Shown: positions 32,688 through 43,500, counted from the stretch's first letter. The stretch: DNA of 64,000 nucleotides from Paludibacteraceae bacterium (GCA_024399655.1 JAKSNP010000010.1:1-64000); one strand, 5' to 3'. Notes: a model not told the origin generated them from the sequence alone. Translations and numbers: made by a program.

Positions 32688-33482
32688 TCAATCAAGAGCC
32701 GTCCTTTCATAAGGGACAAAGCGGAATGATGCAGAATCCGTATAGACGGCATTCCACATATACGGCTCAGGTGCATAACGGGTTTCTACATCATAATACC
32801 CCGCCATTACGATAATCGTATCCCCAGCCTCCATATTGGGATAAAACAGCAAAGCATCTTCTTTATCGGGACCTTGCGACACTATATGAGGCATAATTTC
32901 ATAGGTTTCGTAATACGATATCATATGATAATAGTAATATAGAGGATTGCTCATATATTCCATATCGGCTTCTTCCGGTGTCAAATAATCCCAATAATAG
33001 GTATCATTCGAATTGGACGGGAGGATTTGCAGGTTACTTCCTTCGGCGGCAATCTCAAAGGTCAAATCGTTAGCTTTCTCTATTGGTGTTGTTACGGGAT
33101 GCTTGATAAGCATATATATAGGATTGCGTTTGTTATCCATTCGGTAACAACAGATATAATATCGGGTTCCGGGCTGAAGGTCCTCTATCATCATTCTAAT
33201 CCCCGTACAATATACATGATCTTCATCTATTCGGGCCTGAACACTATCAATAACGGCTCGAGTGCCTTTATCATTCAATTCTGCTGACGACACGACAAAG
33301 GTAGTATATTCCACCCCATTGAATTGAGGATAGATATCATAATAGATTAGTGTTGTATTTACATACAGCACATTAAATGTAAAGGACATGTCAGTCACAT
33401 CTTGTTGTTTTTGACACGAGATGAACAAATTGCCGAACAACACAATCAGACAAATGACTATATATGGATATCTTCTAATCAT
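32688..33482 (-). CDS. hypothetical lipoprotein
   Basis: 264 residues from ATG 33482, which overlaps the hydrolase stop as ATGA. The signal ends in lipobox LFISC. The rest is beta-rich with a fibronectin-like feel (LNDKGTRAVIDS, LQPGTRYYICCY). I recognise no family. It is the last gene of the HU-rng-barrel-hydrolase run. The overlap with the secreted hydrolase suggests they are made together and may work together at the envelope. Confidence 0.65.
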   Translation of the reverse strand: MIRRYPYIVICLIVLFGNLFISCQKQQDVTDMSFTFNVLYVNTTLIYYDIYPQFNGVEYTTFVVSSAELNDKGTRAVIDSVQARIDEDHVYCTGIRMMIEDLQPGTRYYICCYRMDNKRNPIYMLIKHPVTTPIEKANDLTFEIAAEGSNLQILPSNSNDTYYWDYLTPEEADMEYMSNPLYYYYHMISYYETYEIMPHIVSQGPDKEDALLFYPNMEAGDTIIVMAGYYDVETRYAPEPYMWNAVYTDSASFRFVPYERTALD

Positions 33483-34780
33483 AATTGTTGCATGCATTTG
33501 ATTAAGAATTTCAACATGCCGGATGTATGATCGCCATAATAATCAAAATCATACACTATATCCTTGCATCCGGCTGTATCAAACTGTACTTGTAATTTCT
33601 GTGAATTGATAAAGGGAACGGTTTGGTCATCCATTGAATGGAACATATACATGGGAGAAGAAGGCACATAATAGTCGCTTATACTGTTGTTGGCCAATTG
33701 GCGATACAAACGTTGCGTTTCGTCATTTGACTTGTTGGTGCCCTCTTCGGTCAAAATATCCGACAACTTATTGACATTAATCAAAAGATTGATTTGTTTT
33801 ACGGTATATTTCTTTGAATTAAGCCATTCTTGATAGTTGCTCAGTAACGGTTCCTTGAAAAAATAGGCCATATCCAACGGTTCACCCATCCCAACTGACA
33901 TTCCTTGAATGATCATCGGTACAGCACACGGAATACCGGTCTTATCCAGCTTGATGCTATAATCATATGTTTGTGCCACATCATACGGACCTGCTCCGCA
34001 ATATGTACGTTTGATACGGAAAAGCGGAGTTCCGTCGGTTCTACGATAATAAGGTTCGGTTTCGATTAATCTCTGAACATGTAAAGTGGTGGCGCCGCCT
34101 TGACTGTATCCCAATAGAATAAGGGAAGTATCTTTCACTTGTATATTCCTTTGTTTCATCCAAGGTACTACAGCCAACGCCATATCCAGCACATTGGAGG
34201 CGGTCAGATCGGCTTGCAAATAAGGATGGATTCTATCGGAGGTCACACCATAACCGATATAATCCGGCACGATAACCAGATAACCTAATGTAGACAACAA
34301 TCCTTCCAAAGAAAAAGCTTCACTGGGGCATTCGAAATTGGCACCTATCGTGAAATGCGACACTAAGATGATGTTTTTGATATCTCCCTTTTCCGGATAG
34401 AATACTTTTCCTGACAATCGGATTGGTTGCCCGTCCACATCTTCACTCATATATGTCCCTGCCACTTGATGAACACGTTTGCAATTTCCGAATTCGACCA
34501 AAGATCTTACTACGCTTATCAAATCGGTTGAAGTGGCTTTGCCCATTCCTTCCGGAGTCGTAACATCATAATCTGCCGAATATTCCTTTGCATACATATC
34601 CCATGGAGCTTCTTCTAACGCGTTTGATGTCGTTTCATAAAATGCTTTAAACGGTTCAACACCGGCTTTACAAGCATCAAAGTCAACATATTCAGCCACA
34701 CCATATCTGCATGCCGTCAGCATAATACAGATAATCGGCATCAAACGGAAACATATAGTTGTATTTTTAATCTTGAACAT
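33479..34780 (-). CDS. secreted alpha/beta-hydrolase, lipase-like
   Basis: 433 residues from ATG 34780, preceded by AAGGAAAA; an upstream in-frame ATG lies in the previous gene. Lipoprotein-like start (IICIMLTACRYG). The hydrolase core has FTIGANFECPSEAF, VIVPDYIGYGVTSDRIHPY, the nucleophile elbow GYSQGG, and a late SMDDQTVPF (Asp) and GDHTSG (His). This resembles the secretory lipase (LIP) or tannase-like group. It is probably outer-membrane anchored and acts on ester substrates. Confidence 0.8.
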   Translation of the reverse strand: MFKIKNTTICFRLMPIICIMLTACRYGVAEYVDFDACKAGVEPFKAFYETTSNALEEAPWDMYAKEYSADYDVTTPEGMGKATSTDLISVVRSLVEFGNCKRVHQVAGTYMSEDVDGQPIRLSGKVFYPEKGDIKNIILVSHFTIGANFECPSEAFSLEGLLSTLGYLVIVPDYIGYGVTSDRIHPYLQADLTASNVLDMALAVVPWMKQRNIQVKDTSLILLGYSQGGATTLHVQRLIETEPYYRRTDGTPLFRIKRTYCGAGPYDVAQTYDYSIKLDKTGIPCAVPMIIQGMSVGMGEPLDMAYFFKEPLLSNYQEWLNSKKYTVKQINLLINVNKLSDILTEEGTNKSNDETQRLYRQLANNSISDYYVPSSPMYMFHSMDDQTVPFINSQKLQVQFDTAGCKDIVYDFDYYGDHTSGMLKFLIKCMQQL

Positions 34781-34791
34781 AATTTTCCTTA

Positions 34792-35397
34792 TTATAATCT
34801 GCAACCTATTGAGACGGATAAGATACGTGAATCCAACAAATAGATTTCGTGAGCGTTGTTAAGCGAGAACAGCCCTCCCACTTCCAAGGCTCCGAACCAA
34901 TGGTTTTTACCGATTCTGACTCCCAAAGCTGTTAATCCGAAATCGGCGCTTAGGGCCACTTGCTTTCCTTTATAATTGAGTTCGGTACCGCCATTTATAT
35001 TTAATCCTAAAAAAACAGAAGAATATAATGCTACCCACGGATTATAAAAATAGGTAAAACGAACCGTAGGCATTAAAGCGATGTTATAAAAATTAGCCGG
35101 TATAGGTTCTTCCATTTTTATACCGTTGATATATTCTTTTTTCCACCACACCTGTTCATAATCAACTTGTGCTCCGGCGGATAGCCAATTATTTATTTGA
35201 TATTGATATTCTGCGAATACATGTCCTGTATATCTATATTCCGCATTCGAATGATTCGGGTGGTAAACCAGAGATTCAAACATATAATCTCCCCAACCTA
35301 TACGTACTTCATGACGGGTGGAATCTGGCTGTAAAACTTTGGCGCTACCAAATATAGGCAGCGCCAAAAGAATAAGTAAGAATACTTGTTTTTTCAT
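34792..35397 (-). CDS. outer-membrane beta-barrel protein, hypothetical
   Basis: 201 residues with signal peptide (VFLLILLALPIFGSA). Alternating strands with aromatic ends (HVFAEYQYQINNWLSAGAQ, VRFTYFYNPWVALYSSVF) and a C-terminal strand ending in an aromatic/Leu pattern (ILSVSIGCRL) point to a small eight-stranded barrel. It starts 2 bases after the rng stop, and the hydrolase gene follows after 11 bases. Confidence 0.7.
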   Translation of the reverse strand: MKKQVFLLILLALPIFGSAKVLQPDSTRHEVRIGWGDYMFESLVYHPNHSNAEYRYTGHVFAEYQYQINNWLSAGAQVDYEQVWWKKEYINGIKMEEPIPANFYNIALMPTVRFTYFYNPWVALYSSVFLGLNINGGTELNYKGKQVALSADFGLTALGVRIGKNHWFGALEVGGLFSLNNAHEIYLLDSRILSVSIGCRL

Positions 35398-35399
35398 GA

Positions 35400-36968
35400 C
35401 TACGGTTTTTCTACACTTAGTCTGGTTTCCAGGAATCCTAAACTTTGGTCCTCACAAACGAGAACATTGTACTGATGTTTCCAACGGCGTTTAATACTGC
35501 GCCAGCCTCTATCCACATATGCATATACATATGGATGCAAACTCAATATTAGACGTTGTTGGGTCTCTTCCCGTTTTTGAATCAGTTGTTCCTCTATACG
35601 GTCGGTAAACAGAATCGTTGGTTCTACCTTACCATGACCATGGCATACAGGACATTCTTCCATTACATCTACCTCAACTGCCGGGCGCACGCGTTGACGG
35701 GTAATCTGCATCAGACCAAATTTACTGAGCGGCAATATATTATGCTTGGCTCTGTCCTTTTCCATCAATTGACGCATATGGTCATACAATTGCTGTTGAT
35801 GCTCCTTATTGTCCATATCGATAAAATCGATAATGATAATTCCACCGATATCACGAAGTCGCAATTGGTGAGCTATCTCATCCGAAGCCAGCATGTTGTA
35901 CTGAAATGCGTTTTCCTCTTGATCTTCATAAAGACGCTTGGATCCGGAATTCACATCAATCGAGAATAGTGCTTCCGTCTTGTCTATTACCAAATATCCC
36001 CCATGTTTGAAACCTACTGTTCGTCCCAAACCGGTCTTCATTTGACGGGTGATATCGTAATAATCGAAAATCGGTTTATCACCTTGATAATGTCTTACGA
36101 TATCTGCAGATTGAGGGGCGATTAGCGATATATATTGGCACACTTCCTGATACACAGCCTGATCATTGATTTGTATCGACTGAAACTCAGGGGTAAACAA
36201 ATCACGGATAATACCTACGGTCCTACTCATCTCAGCTAAAATCAGTCTGACTTCCACATCTTTCTGCTGCTTTCCGTCTGTTGATTTTATGCTTTTGGCG
36301 GGTTGTTGTATTTGAGCAACGGTCTTCTCCCATCGTTCAATGAGTAATTTGAGCTCATTATCCAACTCAGCCACCCGTTTATCTTCTGCCAACGTGCGGA
36401 CAATTACGCCATATCCCGCCGGCAATATCGACTGAACCAATTGTTTGAGTCGACTACGCTCGCTTTCCTTCTTGATTTTTGAAGACACCATCACCTTATC
36501 GCCGAATGGCATCAACACCATATTTCGTCCGGCAATACTGATTTCAGCTGTTAAGCGTGGTCCTTTGGTATTGATTGGTTCTTTCGACACCTGTACAGGC
36601 AACAAATCACCCACTTTCAGATAATCTCCGATTTGGCCTTCCTTGCCGGTTTCTGCCTGACGAGGTTGGCGGGACATTGATGGCATTTTGCGTCTGTCAG
36701 CTACCGACTTGGCATAATACGCTTGAGTGGTCAGGAAATTTGGTCCCAGATCCAAATAGTGCAGAAAAGCCTCTTTCTCATGTCCTACATCCACAAAGAC
36801 GGCATTTAGAGCCGGCATCACTTTTTTGACACGTCCGATATAGATATTACCTACTGAAAAGGTATCTTCCAATCGTTGCTCACGACTCACTTCCATCAAG
36901 CGGTCGTCTTCTGTCAATGCGATGGCAATTTCTTCAGGTTGTACATCTACAATCAAATCGCTTTTCAT
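35400..36968 (-). CDS. rng: ribonuclease G
   Basis: 522 residues from ATG 36968. It has an N-terminal S1 domain (GNIYIGRVKKVMPALNAVFVDVGHEKEAFLHY, read in parts), then the RNase E/G catalytic core with GFKHGGYLVIDKTEALFSIDVNSGS (metal-binding Asp) and IDFIDMDN. The zinc-link cysteines are in CPVCHGHGK. It processes rRNA and decays mRNA. It sits downstream of HU and the COX24 peptide, as in other Bacteroidetes, with a terminator between. Confidence 0.95.
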   Translation of the reverse strand: MKSDLIVDVQPEEIAIALTEDDRLMEVSREQRLEDTFSVGNIYIGRVKKVMPALNAVFVDVGHEKEAFLHYLDLGPNFLTTQAYYAKSVADRRKMPSMSRQPRQAETGKEGQIGDYLKVGDLLPVQVSKEPINTKGPRLTAEISIAGRNMVLMPFGDKVMVSSKIKKESERSRLKQLVQSILPAGYGVIVRTLAEDKRVAELDNELKLLIERWEKTVAQIQQPAKSIKSTDGKQQKDVEVRLILAEMSRTVGIIRDLFTPEFQSIQINDQAVYQEVCQYISLIAPQSADIVRHYQGDKPIFDYYDITRQMKTGLGRTVGFKHGGYLVIDKTEALFSIDVNSGSKRLYEDQEENAFQYNMLASDEIAHQLRLRDIGGIIIIDFIDMDNKEHQQQLYDHMRQLMEKDRAKHNILPLSKFGLMQITRQRVRPAVEVDVMEECPVCHGHGKVEPTILFTDRIEEQLIQKREETQQRLILSLHPYVYAYVDRGWRSIKRRWKHQYNVLVCEDQSLGFLETRLSVEKP

Positions 36969-36990
36969 ACGCAATAACAATTAAATAAAT

Positions 36991-37047
36991 AAAAAAGGCT
37001 TTGCGGCCAACTATCTTGCGCCCAAAATAGCATAACACCACAAAGCC
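36991..37047 (-). terminator. terminator after the HU/COX24 unit
   Basis: On the minus strand, GGCTTTGTGG pairs with CCGCAAAGCC around a ~35-base loop, followed by TTTTTT. It would partly separate HU/COX24 from rng, which has no clear promoter of its own and may depend on read-through. Confidence 0.7.
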
Positions 37048-37088
37048 AAAATACAATCGTCCTATCGACTTTTAGCCAAAATTATGGC

Positions 37089-37178
37089 TTACTTATGCTT
37101 ATGACGATTCTTACGCAAACGTTTTTTACGCTTGTGGGTAGACATCTTATGTCTCTTATGCTTTTTTCCGTTTGGCAT
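37089..37178 (-). CDS. 29-residue AURKAIP1/COX24 domain peptide
   Basis: A tiny, extremely basic peptide: MPNGKKHKRHKMSTHKRKKR, then LRKNRHKHK. This is the Bacteroidetes AURKAIP1/COX24-domain protein, related to the mitochondrial ribosomal protein mS38, and probably a ribosome component. It lies between HU and rng, the usual place. It is too short for most gene finders. The start ATG is at 37178 and the stop TAA at 37091-37089. Confidence 0.88.
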   Translation of the reverse strand: MPNGKKHKRHKMSTHKRKKRLRKNRHKHK

Positions 37179-37228
37179 AATAGTAAGAATTTTTTATGTT
37201 AATATTATTTTTATTTCAGAATTTGATA

Positions 37229-37501
37229 TTAATTCATCATATTCAGGAACTCAGGACTTGCCTTGAATGACGGAATACGATGCTCCGGTACTACCAAAGA
37301 GGTATTACTTTTAATATTTCGAGCAACTTTTTCTTTTCGTGTCTTAATCACCAGACTCCCAAATCCACGAAGATATACATTTTGGCCTTCCGCCATGGTC
37401 TTTTTTACGGTAAACATTGCACTCTCTACAATATTCATAATCGTCACGCGATCATAACCGGTCTGGATGGCAATGTTATTAACGAGTTCTGCTTTTGTCA
37501 T
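37229..37501 (-). CDS. HU/IHF family DNA-binding protein
   Basis: 90 residues. MTKAELVNNIAIQTGY and GQNVYLRGFGSLVIKTRKEKVARN match HU, and the DNA-inserting arm is around residues 55-75 (NTSLVVPEHRIPSF). It bends and packs DNA. It is first of the unit with the COX24 peptide, divergent from mutY. Confidence 0.93.
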   Translation of the reverse strand: MTKAELVNNIAIQTGYDRVTIMNIVESAMFTVKKTMAEGQNVYLRGFGSLVIKTRKEKVARNIKSNTSLVVPEHRIPSFKASPEFLNMMN

Positions 37502-37566
37502 AATATTTGTTTAACTGAATTTTGGGTGGGCATGCAAAAAAACACACTTCCACTCAAATTGGACTG

Positions 37567-37597
37567 CAAAATTACTATATTTTTTTGAATTACAAAA
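37567..37597 (-). promoter_or_regulatory. promoter of HU
   Basis: On the minus strand, TAATTTTG (37567-37574) is preceded by TTTTG (37593-37597), 18 bases apart, slightly short of the norm. Confidence 0.65.
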
Positions 37598-37637
37598 GTT
37601 TTTTTGAAAAAAAATTCATTTTTTGATGTTTTTTTTG

Positions 37638-37645
37638 TAATTTTG
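37638..37645 (+). promoter_or_regulatory. -7 box of the mutY promoter
   Basis: TAATTTTG is followed 23 bases later by ATG 37669. No TTTG lies at the usual distance upstream (nearest at 12 bases), so the -33 element is weak. The close -7 box favours ATG 37669 over ATG 37657. Confidence 0.55.
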
Positions 37646-37668
37646 CACCCGATTTCATGTTACGCATT

Positions 37669-38682
37669 ATGGATAAGTCCGTTTTTTACATTCATTTATA
37701 CAATTGGTACGAACAAAACAAACGTATTCTTCCTTGGCGGGAAACTGACAATGCTTACTATATTTGGTTGTCTGAAATTATCCTTCAACAAACCCGTGTC
37801 GCACAAGGGATGGATTATTATTTGAGACTTATCAATCGTTTCCCTACCATTGCGGATTTAGCCAATGCTTCCGAACAGGATGTCCTTCGCGAATGGCAAG
37901 GATTAGGCTATTATTCACGTGCACGAAATCTTCACAAAGCGGCAAAAATAATTGGTAATCAACCTTTTCCTGATACATTTGATGCCATTCGAAATTTACC
38001 TGGCATCGGGGATTATACTGCCGGCGCTATTATGAGTTTCGCATTCAATCAACCCTATCCTGCAATAGATGGCAATGTCTATCGCGTATTGGCTCGGCTC
38101 GGAGATATTGACACTCCTATTGATACTTCTGAAGGGAAAAGGGTTTTACTCGCAATGCTTAACGATTTGATGGATATTAACAATCCCAAGCTTTTCAATT
38201 CCGCTATAATGGAATTCGGTGCATTATTCTGCACAGAACAAAATCCGGATTGTTCTCATTGTCCGATATCCGCTTTTTGCAGAGCGTACGACCACGCTAC
38301 GGTGGCGCTACTTCCGGTCAGGAAACCTAAAGCCAAACCTAAAGATAGATTTTTTCTATACTCCATATATACTACACCCAACGGCCGTACTCTTTTGCAT
38401 CAGCGAAATCAGAAAGACATTTGGCAGCACTTGTGGGAATTTCCCATGTCTGAAGTTGATACTGATTGGTCAATAGATACCAACCATTCGGAAGATATCA
38501 GGAATTCGTTTGTCTTGAAACATACACTTTCGCATCAACGCATACACGCACGATATATTATAAAAAAGGTATCCGAGTTACCTCAGATACCCGACACAAT
38601 AGCCATTGCATGGAGTGATTTGGATAAATATCCCTTATCACGCCTCACACTGAAGGCTTTAGAAAAAATAGCGGGTCTATAA
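37669..38682 (+). CDS. mutY: A/G-specific adenine glycosylase
   Basis: 337 residues. The helix-hairpin-helix is LPGIGDYTAGAIMSFAF with the catalytic Asp in AIDGNVYRVLARL. The 4Fe-4S cysteines are in FCTEQNPDCSHCPISAFC. A C-terminal NUDIX-like domain (from about residue 230) recognises 8-oxoG. It removes adenine paired with 8-oxoguanine. Its last 21 bases overlap the minus-strand rnpB gene, including rnpB's terminator run. Confidence 0.95.
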   Translation: MDKSVFYIHLYNWYEQNKRILPWRETDNAYYIWLSEIILQQTRVAQGMDYYLRLINRFPTIADLANASEQDVLREWQGLGYYSRARNLHKAAKIIGNQPFPDTFDAIRNLPGIGDYTAGAIMSFAFNQPYPAIDGNVYRVLARLGDIDTPIDTSEGKRVLLAMLNDLMDINNPKLFNSAIMEFGALFCTEQNPDCSHCPISAFCRAYDHATVALLPVRKPKAKPKDRFFLYSIYTTPNGRTLLHQRNQKDIWQHLWEFPMSEVDTDWSIDTNHSEDIRNSFVLKHTLSHQRIHARYIIKKVSELPQIPDTIAIAWSDLDKYPLSRLTLKALEKIAGL

Positions 38683-38995
38683 GCCGGGTTCTGTACGCCT
38701 TTCGGCGCGCTCACCATTAATCTCGAACTTACCATTACTGGCAGTTTCTCTCGCTTCCTACCCTCCCACTCGCGCGAGCAACGCTCAATCGTGGGTATAC
38801 ATGGAATTGCAACACATAGTATGCTCGTTCCACCCGCATCTTTCAATGCGACTCGTCTCTATGGCAGTGACCAACCGTTACCGACTGACGGCCGTTAACC
38901 GCTATGTTGCTCTTTGTTGCCCGGACTTTCCTCTCCGTGAGGGATTAAGCAATACATACTTTCTTCCTGCACGTAGCGATGAGCCGATCCGCTAT
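38662..38995 (-). ncRNA. rnpB: RNase P RNA (bacterial class A)
   Basis: The minus strand holds the universally conserved GAGGAAAGTCCGGGC near the 5' end, AAACTGCCAGTAATGG in the middle and ACAGAACCCGGCTTATAG at the 3' end. P1 is closed by ATAGCGGATC (5', 38986-38995) with GACCCGCTAT (38668-38677), one mismatch. A run of six U follows (38662-38667), so P1 doubles as part of the terminator. The length of about 330 bases is usual. It is the catalytic RNA that trims tRNA 5' ends. The 3' end overlaps the end of mutY. Confidence 0.95.
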
Positions 38996-39031
38996 ATATT
39001 ATGTTTTTTCTTTCTTATTCAATTGCAAGTG

Positions 39032-39063
39032 CAAAAGTACTGCTTTTTTATGATATATACAAA
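39032..39063 (-). promoter_or_regulatory. promoter of rnpB
   Basis: On the minus strand, TTTG (39060-39063) and TACTTTTG (39032-39039) are 20 bases apart. The predicted start is about 30 bases before P1, so a short 5' precursor is expected. Confidence 0.8.
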
Positions 39064-39130
39064 TATTACTCCATTTTCTTAATCTGGAATCGTATTTTTA
39101 TAAGTTGTTACTGCTAATCAACCATCTTTT

Positions 39131-40528
39131 TCAATATATTTGCTGAGTAAGATCTATGTATCTTCGTGCATGAACTCGTAAAGCAATTCTTGCATCAGTC
39201 AAATCGTTTTTTGCTTTCAGATACATACTTTGGGCTTGAAGCAGATCGGTTATGGATTTCATTCCTGATTCATAAGCTGCAGTAATTAATCTGTAATTTT
39301 CAGAAGCCGTTTCTACCGAGCTCTCTGCAGAGTTTACCATTAACATCGATTCTACCATTTGGTCAAATGCTTGCTGCACACGCAAATGGAGCTTCTCGTT
39401 CATATCTTTTTGCTGCAACTCGGCATCTTCCATCTGCAGTTTATTTTCTTTGATCTTATGCGCCGCACCCCACCATGCTGTAAGAGGAACATTTACCGTA
39501 ACAAACAAAGCTCCGTTCCACCCCCCTAATCCGTTAGTCAACTCTTTCGTATCCAAATGTGAATATCCGTAATTTGCACCTATGGCCACTTGTGGCAATG
39601 CTTCTGCTATAGCCATATCTCGACGAAGACGGGCTGCTTGAACCTGCAAGGCCAATAGATTTGATTCCGGAGATAAATCATTGATATCAGGCAATACATC
39701 CGTTTGCGGCAACAATGCAAGAGTAGAATCCAATGGTTCAATCAATAAAACGGAATCACTTATAGATATCCCGATTGCTTGTCCCAATGCTTGACGTGCC
39801 AATGACATTCCATTGGTTAATTGCAATTTGGTACGAGTCAATTCATTTTGCTTTAATTGAACTTCCATTTTATCGGTAGGAAGTGCCAAACCGGCTTCAA
39901 CTGCAGCATCCACAATATGAGATAATGTATCAAGCAAGGAAGCAACGGCTTCTACGGTTTCTAATTTATCCTCCAGCCCGACACACAACCAATAGGAAGC
40001 CTCCACGTCTTCCAAAACATCGCGTTCTTGAATTTCATACTGCAATTTTGCTGCATCCACACCAACTTGTGCCAATTTATTGCCTTCTACGATCTTTCCA
40101 CCCATAAATACAGGTTGAATAGCAGTTATACCGGCTATCGTTCCGTATTGAAACAATTGTAATGTATTACTTATGCCCAAAGTAGAACCGAAATTATCAT
40201 AAATAAATTGCAACGTATTACGGACGTTTTCATTATTCAAATCTTCTATTGCAACATTGATTGGAGGTTGCAAACTGTGATAGGCCATAGCTGAAATTTG
40301 CACCTGCGGAAAATAATACGACAAGGCTGCATTTTTCACCTGTTTGGCTCGTTCCACCGCCAATTCCGAACGTGATAGATTATAATTGTTATTTCGGGCA
40401 AGGTTCAAACAACTGTCCAATGACAATTCTTGCGCGCAACTTCTATGATTAACACATAGCAAACCACCCAATATTAAAAATGGAATCAGAATGACATGGA
40501 AATAATATTTCAAACTAGTGCTAATCAT
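39131..40528 (-). CDS. TolC family outer-membrane efflux channel
   Basis: 465 residues with a hydrophobic signal (YYFHVILIPFLILGGLLC). It shows the two-fold repeat of TolC proteins: DSCLNLARNNNYNLSRSELAVERAKQ (read in parts) and later ITAAYESGMKSITDLLQAQSMYLKAKNDL. It is the outer-membrane exit of the pump encoded just upstream. Its start overlaps the RND gene by 8 bases. Confidence 0.93.
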   Translation of the reverse strand: MISTSLKYYFHVILIPFLILGGLLCVNHRSCAQELSLDSCLNLARNNNYNLSRSELAVERAKQVKNAALSYYFPQVQISAMAYHSLQPPINVAIEDLNNENVRNTLQFIYDNFGSTLGISNTLQLFQYGTIAGITAIQPVFMGGKIVEGNKLAQVGVDAAKLQYEIQERDVLEDVEASYWLCVGLEDKLETVEAVASLLDTLSHIVDAAVEAGLALPTDKMEVQLKQNELTRTKLQLTNGMSLARQALGQAIGISISDSVLLIEPLDSTLALLPQTDVLPDINDLSPESNLLALQVQAARLRRDMAIAEALPQVAIGANYGYSHLDTKELTNGLGGWNGALFVTVNVPLTAWWGAAHKIKENKLQMEDAELQQKDMNEKLHLRVQQAFDQMVESMLMVNSAESSVETASENYRLITAAYESGMKSITDLLQAQSMYLKAKNDLTDARIALRVHARRYIDLTQQIY

Positions 40529-43500
40529 ATTTATGCGTAAATATTTTCCAATACATAACGGGTAATATGGTCAAAGTTAAAGGCAGGGTAAATATCGTAC
40601 CGAAGCAAATAACCACTCCCATTGGCATCCACAAACTGGTATGTGCAATAATCATCGGCAATACACCCAAGGCCGTAGTTGCTGAAGTAAGAAATACAGG
40701 TCTCATGCGTCGAACTCCGGCTTCAAAAGCGGCATCTTTGGTTGACAAATGCCTGGTTTTTCTGAGTTCTTCTGCATATTCATACATCATAATGGCATTT
40801 CTCACAATAATACCGATCAAACTGACAATTCCCAAAACAGCTGTAATGGAAATATCCAAGCCGAATATCCACAACCCCAAGAAGGCTCCAAATATACATA
40901 ACGCGGCTGACGACAAGGTCAATAGGGCCAACGATACATTTCCGAAATGATATAGAAGCAACACAAACATCACTAACAATGCGGCTACAACAGACCATAG
41001 TATCTGCGGTATCATTTGTCCGTTTATGCTGCTCAAACCTCCGTAACTGATAGATACCCCTTCTCTTTTCAGATTTTGAGAACGAATCCATTTTTTCACT
41101 TTCTTTTCAGCAGCCACTTGAGATGTTTTCCCTTGCAAATCTGCACCCACAGCGATAGTACGTATGCCGTTTCTATGCACTAATGTGGCATGATGCCATG
41201 CCGGTTCACAATCTGCCACTTGACGCAATGGAACCCATACGCCAGGATAAGCTGTCGGTACCATCAAATCACGCAAATGGTCTATTGACATGCTATCAAC
41301 TCCGGAGGTATATAGCATAACCGGTACTTTTACATCATTCTCCCAAATCGTAGTAAGTGCAGCACCTTCCGTAACTGAGGCCAAATACAATGACAGCATC
41401 GTTTCAGTAACACCCAGTCTGAACGCTTCATCTGTATGGAGAGTAATCGCTATGCGGCGGGCATATTCGTCAAAATCGGAATGAACCCACTGCAATTCCG
41501 GCTGTTGTTTCATATACCATTTTATCGTATCGGCCACTTCCTGCATCCCATCCCAATTATCACCTTGAACATATATTTCAAGCGGATTCTTGGCTGCCTG
41601 ATAATCCATTTGTTTGAAACGGACATAGGCATTAGGAAAGTGGTCTTCACATTTTGGGGTATATTCTTTCAATATGGCAGCTGTTGCCTTTGACGAAGTG
41701 GTATTGACAATAAATTGAGCATAATTTGAAGCCGCCATCTGAGGCGTATAAGTAGCGTGAAAACGAGGCGAGGCCTGCCCAATAAAAGAAGTTACGGATT
41801 TGATTCGTTTATCTTTAGTCAATATATGAGCTAAGGAATCGGCAACACTTGCGGTTTCTTGGATTGAAGAGCCCTCACGAAGATGAATCTCTACGGCAAA
41901 CACCTCGCGTTCGGCTTTCGGAAGAAGTTGCATATTCAATACAGTCATCAAATACATACCAATTCCTAATGCACCGAACAAAAGGATATATGTCACCCAA
42001 GATTTTTTGAAACAAGACGACAGAATATGGTGATATCCTTTTTGCAATTGTGAGAAAAATCGCGTTTGCAAGCGTTCAAATGTATTCATTTCATCCGGCT
42101 GCATACGACGAATAAATTGGGTTGACAAATATGGCGTAACCCATGCTGCATAAAATATACTTGCGCCCAATGCAAATGCCACGGCAAAAGGAAACAAACG
42201 TACAAATTCACCTAAGGGACCGGTAATAATTTTGGTCATGGGGAAAAACATACCCGATATCGAGCACGTGGCAATCGTCATTGGTAGGAATAATTGACGG
42301 GTGCTGGTGGTGGCAGAATACCATCTTGAATGTCCCTTTTCCAACACATTGGTATAGCCGTCTATTACTATAACCGAATCATCTACAATCATCCCGAGAA
42401 CAAATATCAAGGCGGCAAGCGTTACCGTATTCAATTCGATACCTGTCAGATACATCAATCCTATACATATCGCCGTACATACAGGAACGCCGGTACTGGC
42501 TACTAATGCTGTCCTTAACGGGAAAAGCAGCAACATTACGGCGATAACAACTATTATTGAAATAAGAATATCTCGCAAAAATGACATTACCGAATCATTC
42601 ACCACTTTAGGCTGGTCGGTGATTCGATGGAATTGGATGTCAGGCGGCAATTCAGATTTCAAAAGAGCTAGTTCACGATCGACATCATTTCCAAATGCTA
42701 CTATATTATGACCGGGAACCATCTCGATATTCACAATCAAGCAAGATGATTTCTCTATCGTTTCTTCATTTTCCTCATATGCGTAATATTCCACATATTT
42801 ATCCGGATGAGGATATCTTCTTTCTATCGTTGCAATATCTTTTAATCGGATGGTTGATCCGTCTATCGGATCTGCCCATACAATCTGTTCGGCGATTTCT
42901 TGTTCACTTTTATATGGAATACTTACTTGTAAGGCTTCCGATGTAGGTAATGTACCGGATAATGTTCTGAATCCTTGCAATAATAATGAAGCTTGCAATT
43001 GGGTCTGATCAATGTTATATGACGACAGACAAGCAGGATCGATTGTGACTGCAATTTCCTCGTATTGCTGCCCCATTATCTTCAAATTGCCCGTTTCAGG
43101 AATCGTACGTAATCTTGAACATAATTGCTTGGCATAACCTTCTAGTTCTCTTGGAGAACGTTGCGCACTTTCCACTGCCAACAGCAACGACGATGTGTTA
43201 CCGAAATCGTCAATCAACACCACTTGCAATACACCGGGAGGCAAAGTGGTTGTTTTGAACAATCCCAAGCCGGCACGCATTTTTGCCCATGCTTCCCCCA
43301 TCGAACTGACTGAGTTACGAAGCATGACATACACATATACCACACCGTCATTCGTTACGGAATAGGTGTTCGATTTATCAACTTCCGAATAAGAATTGAT
43401 GAATTCTTCCAGAGGTTTGGTTACCTGCTGCTCCACTTCCTCGGCAGTTGCACCGGGATATATAGCGGCAACTACACCTTGCCGTATAGTGAATTGAGGG

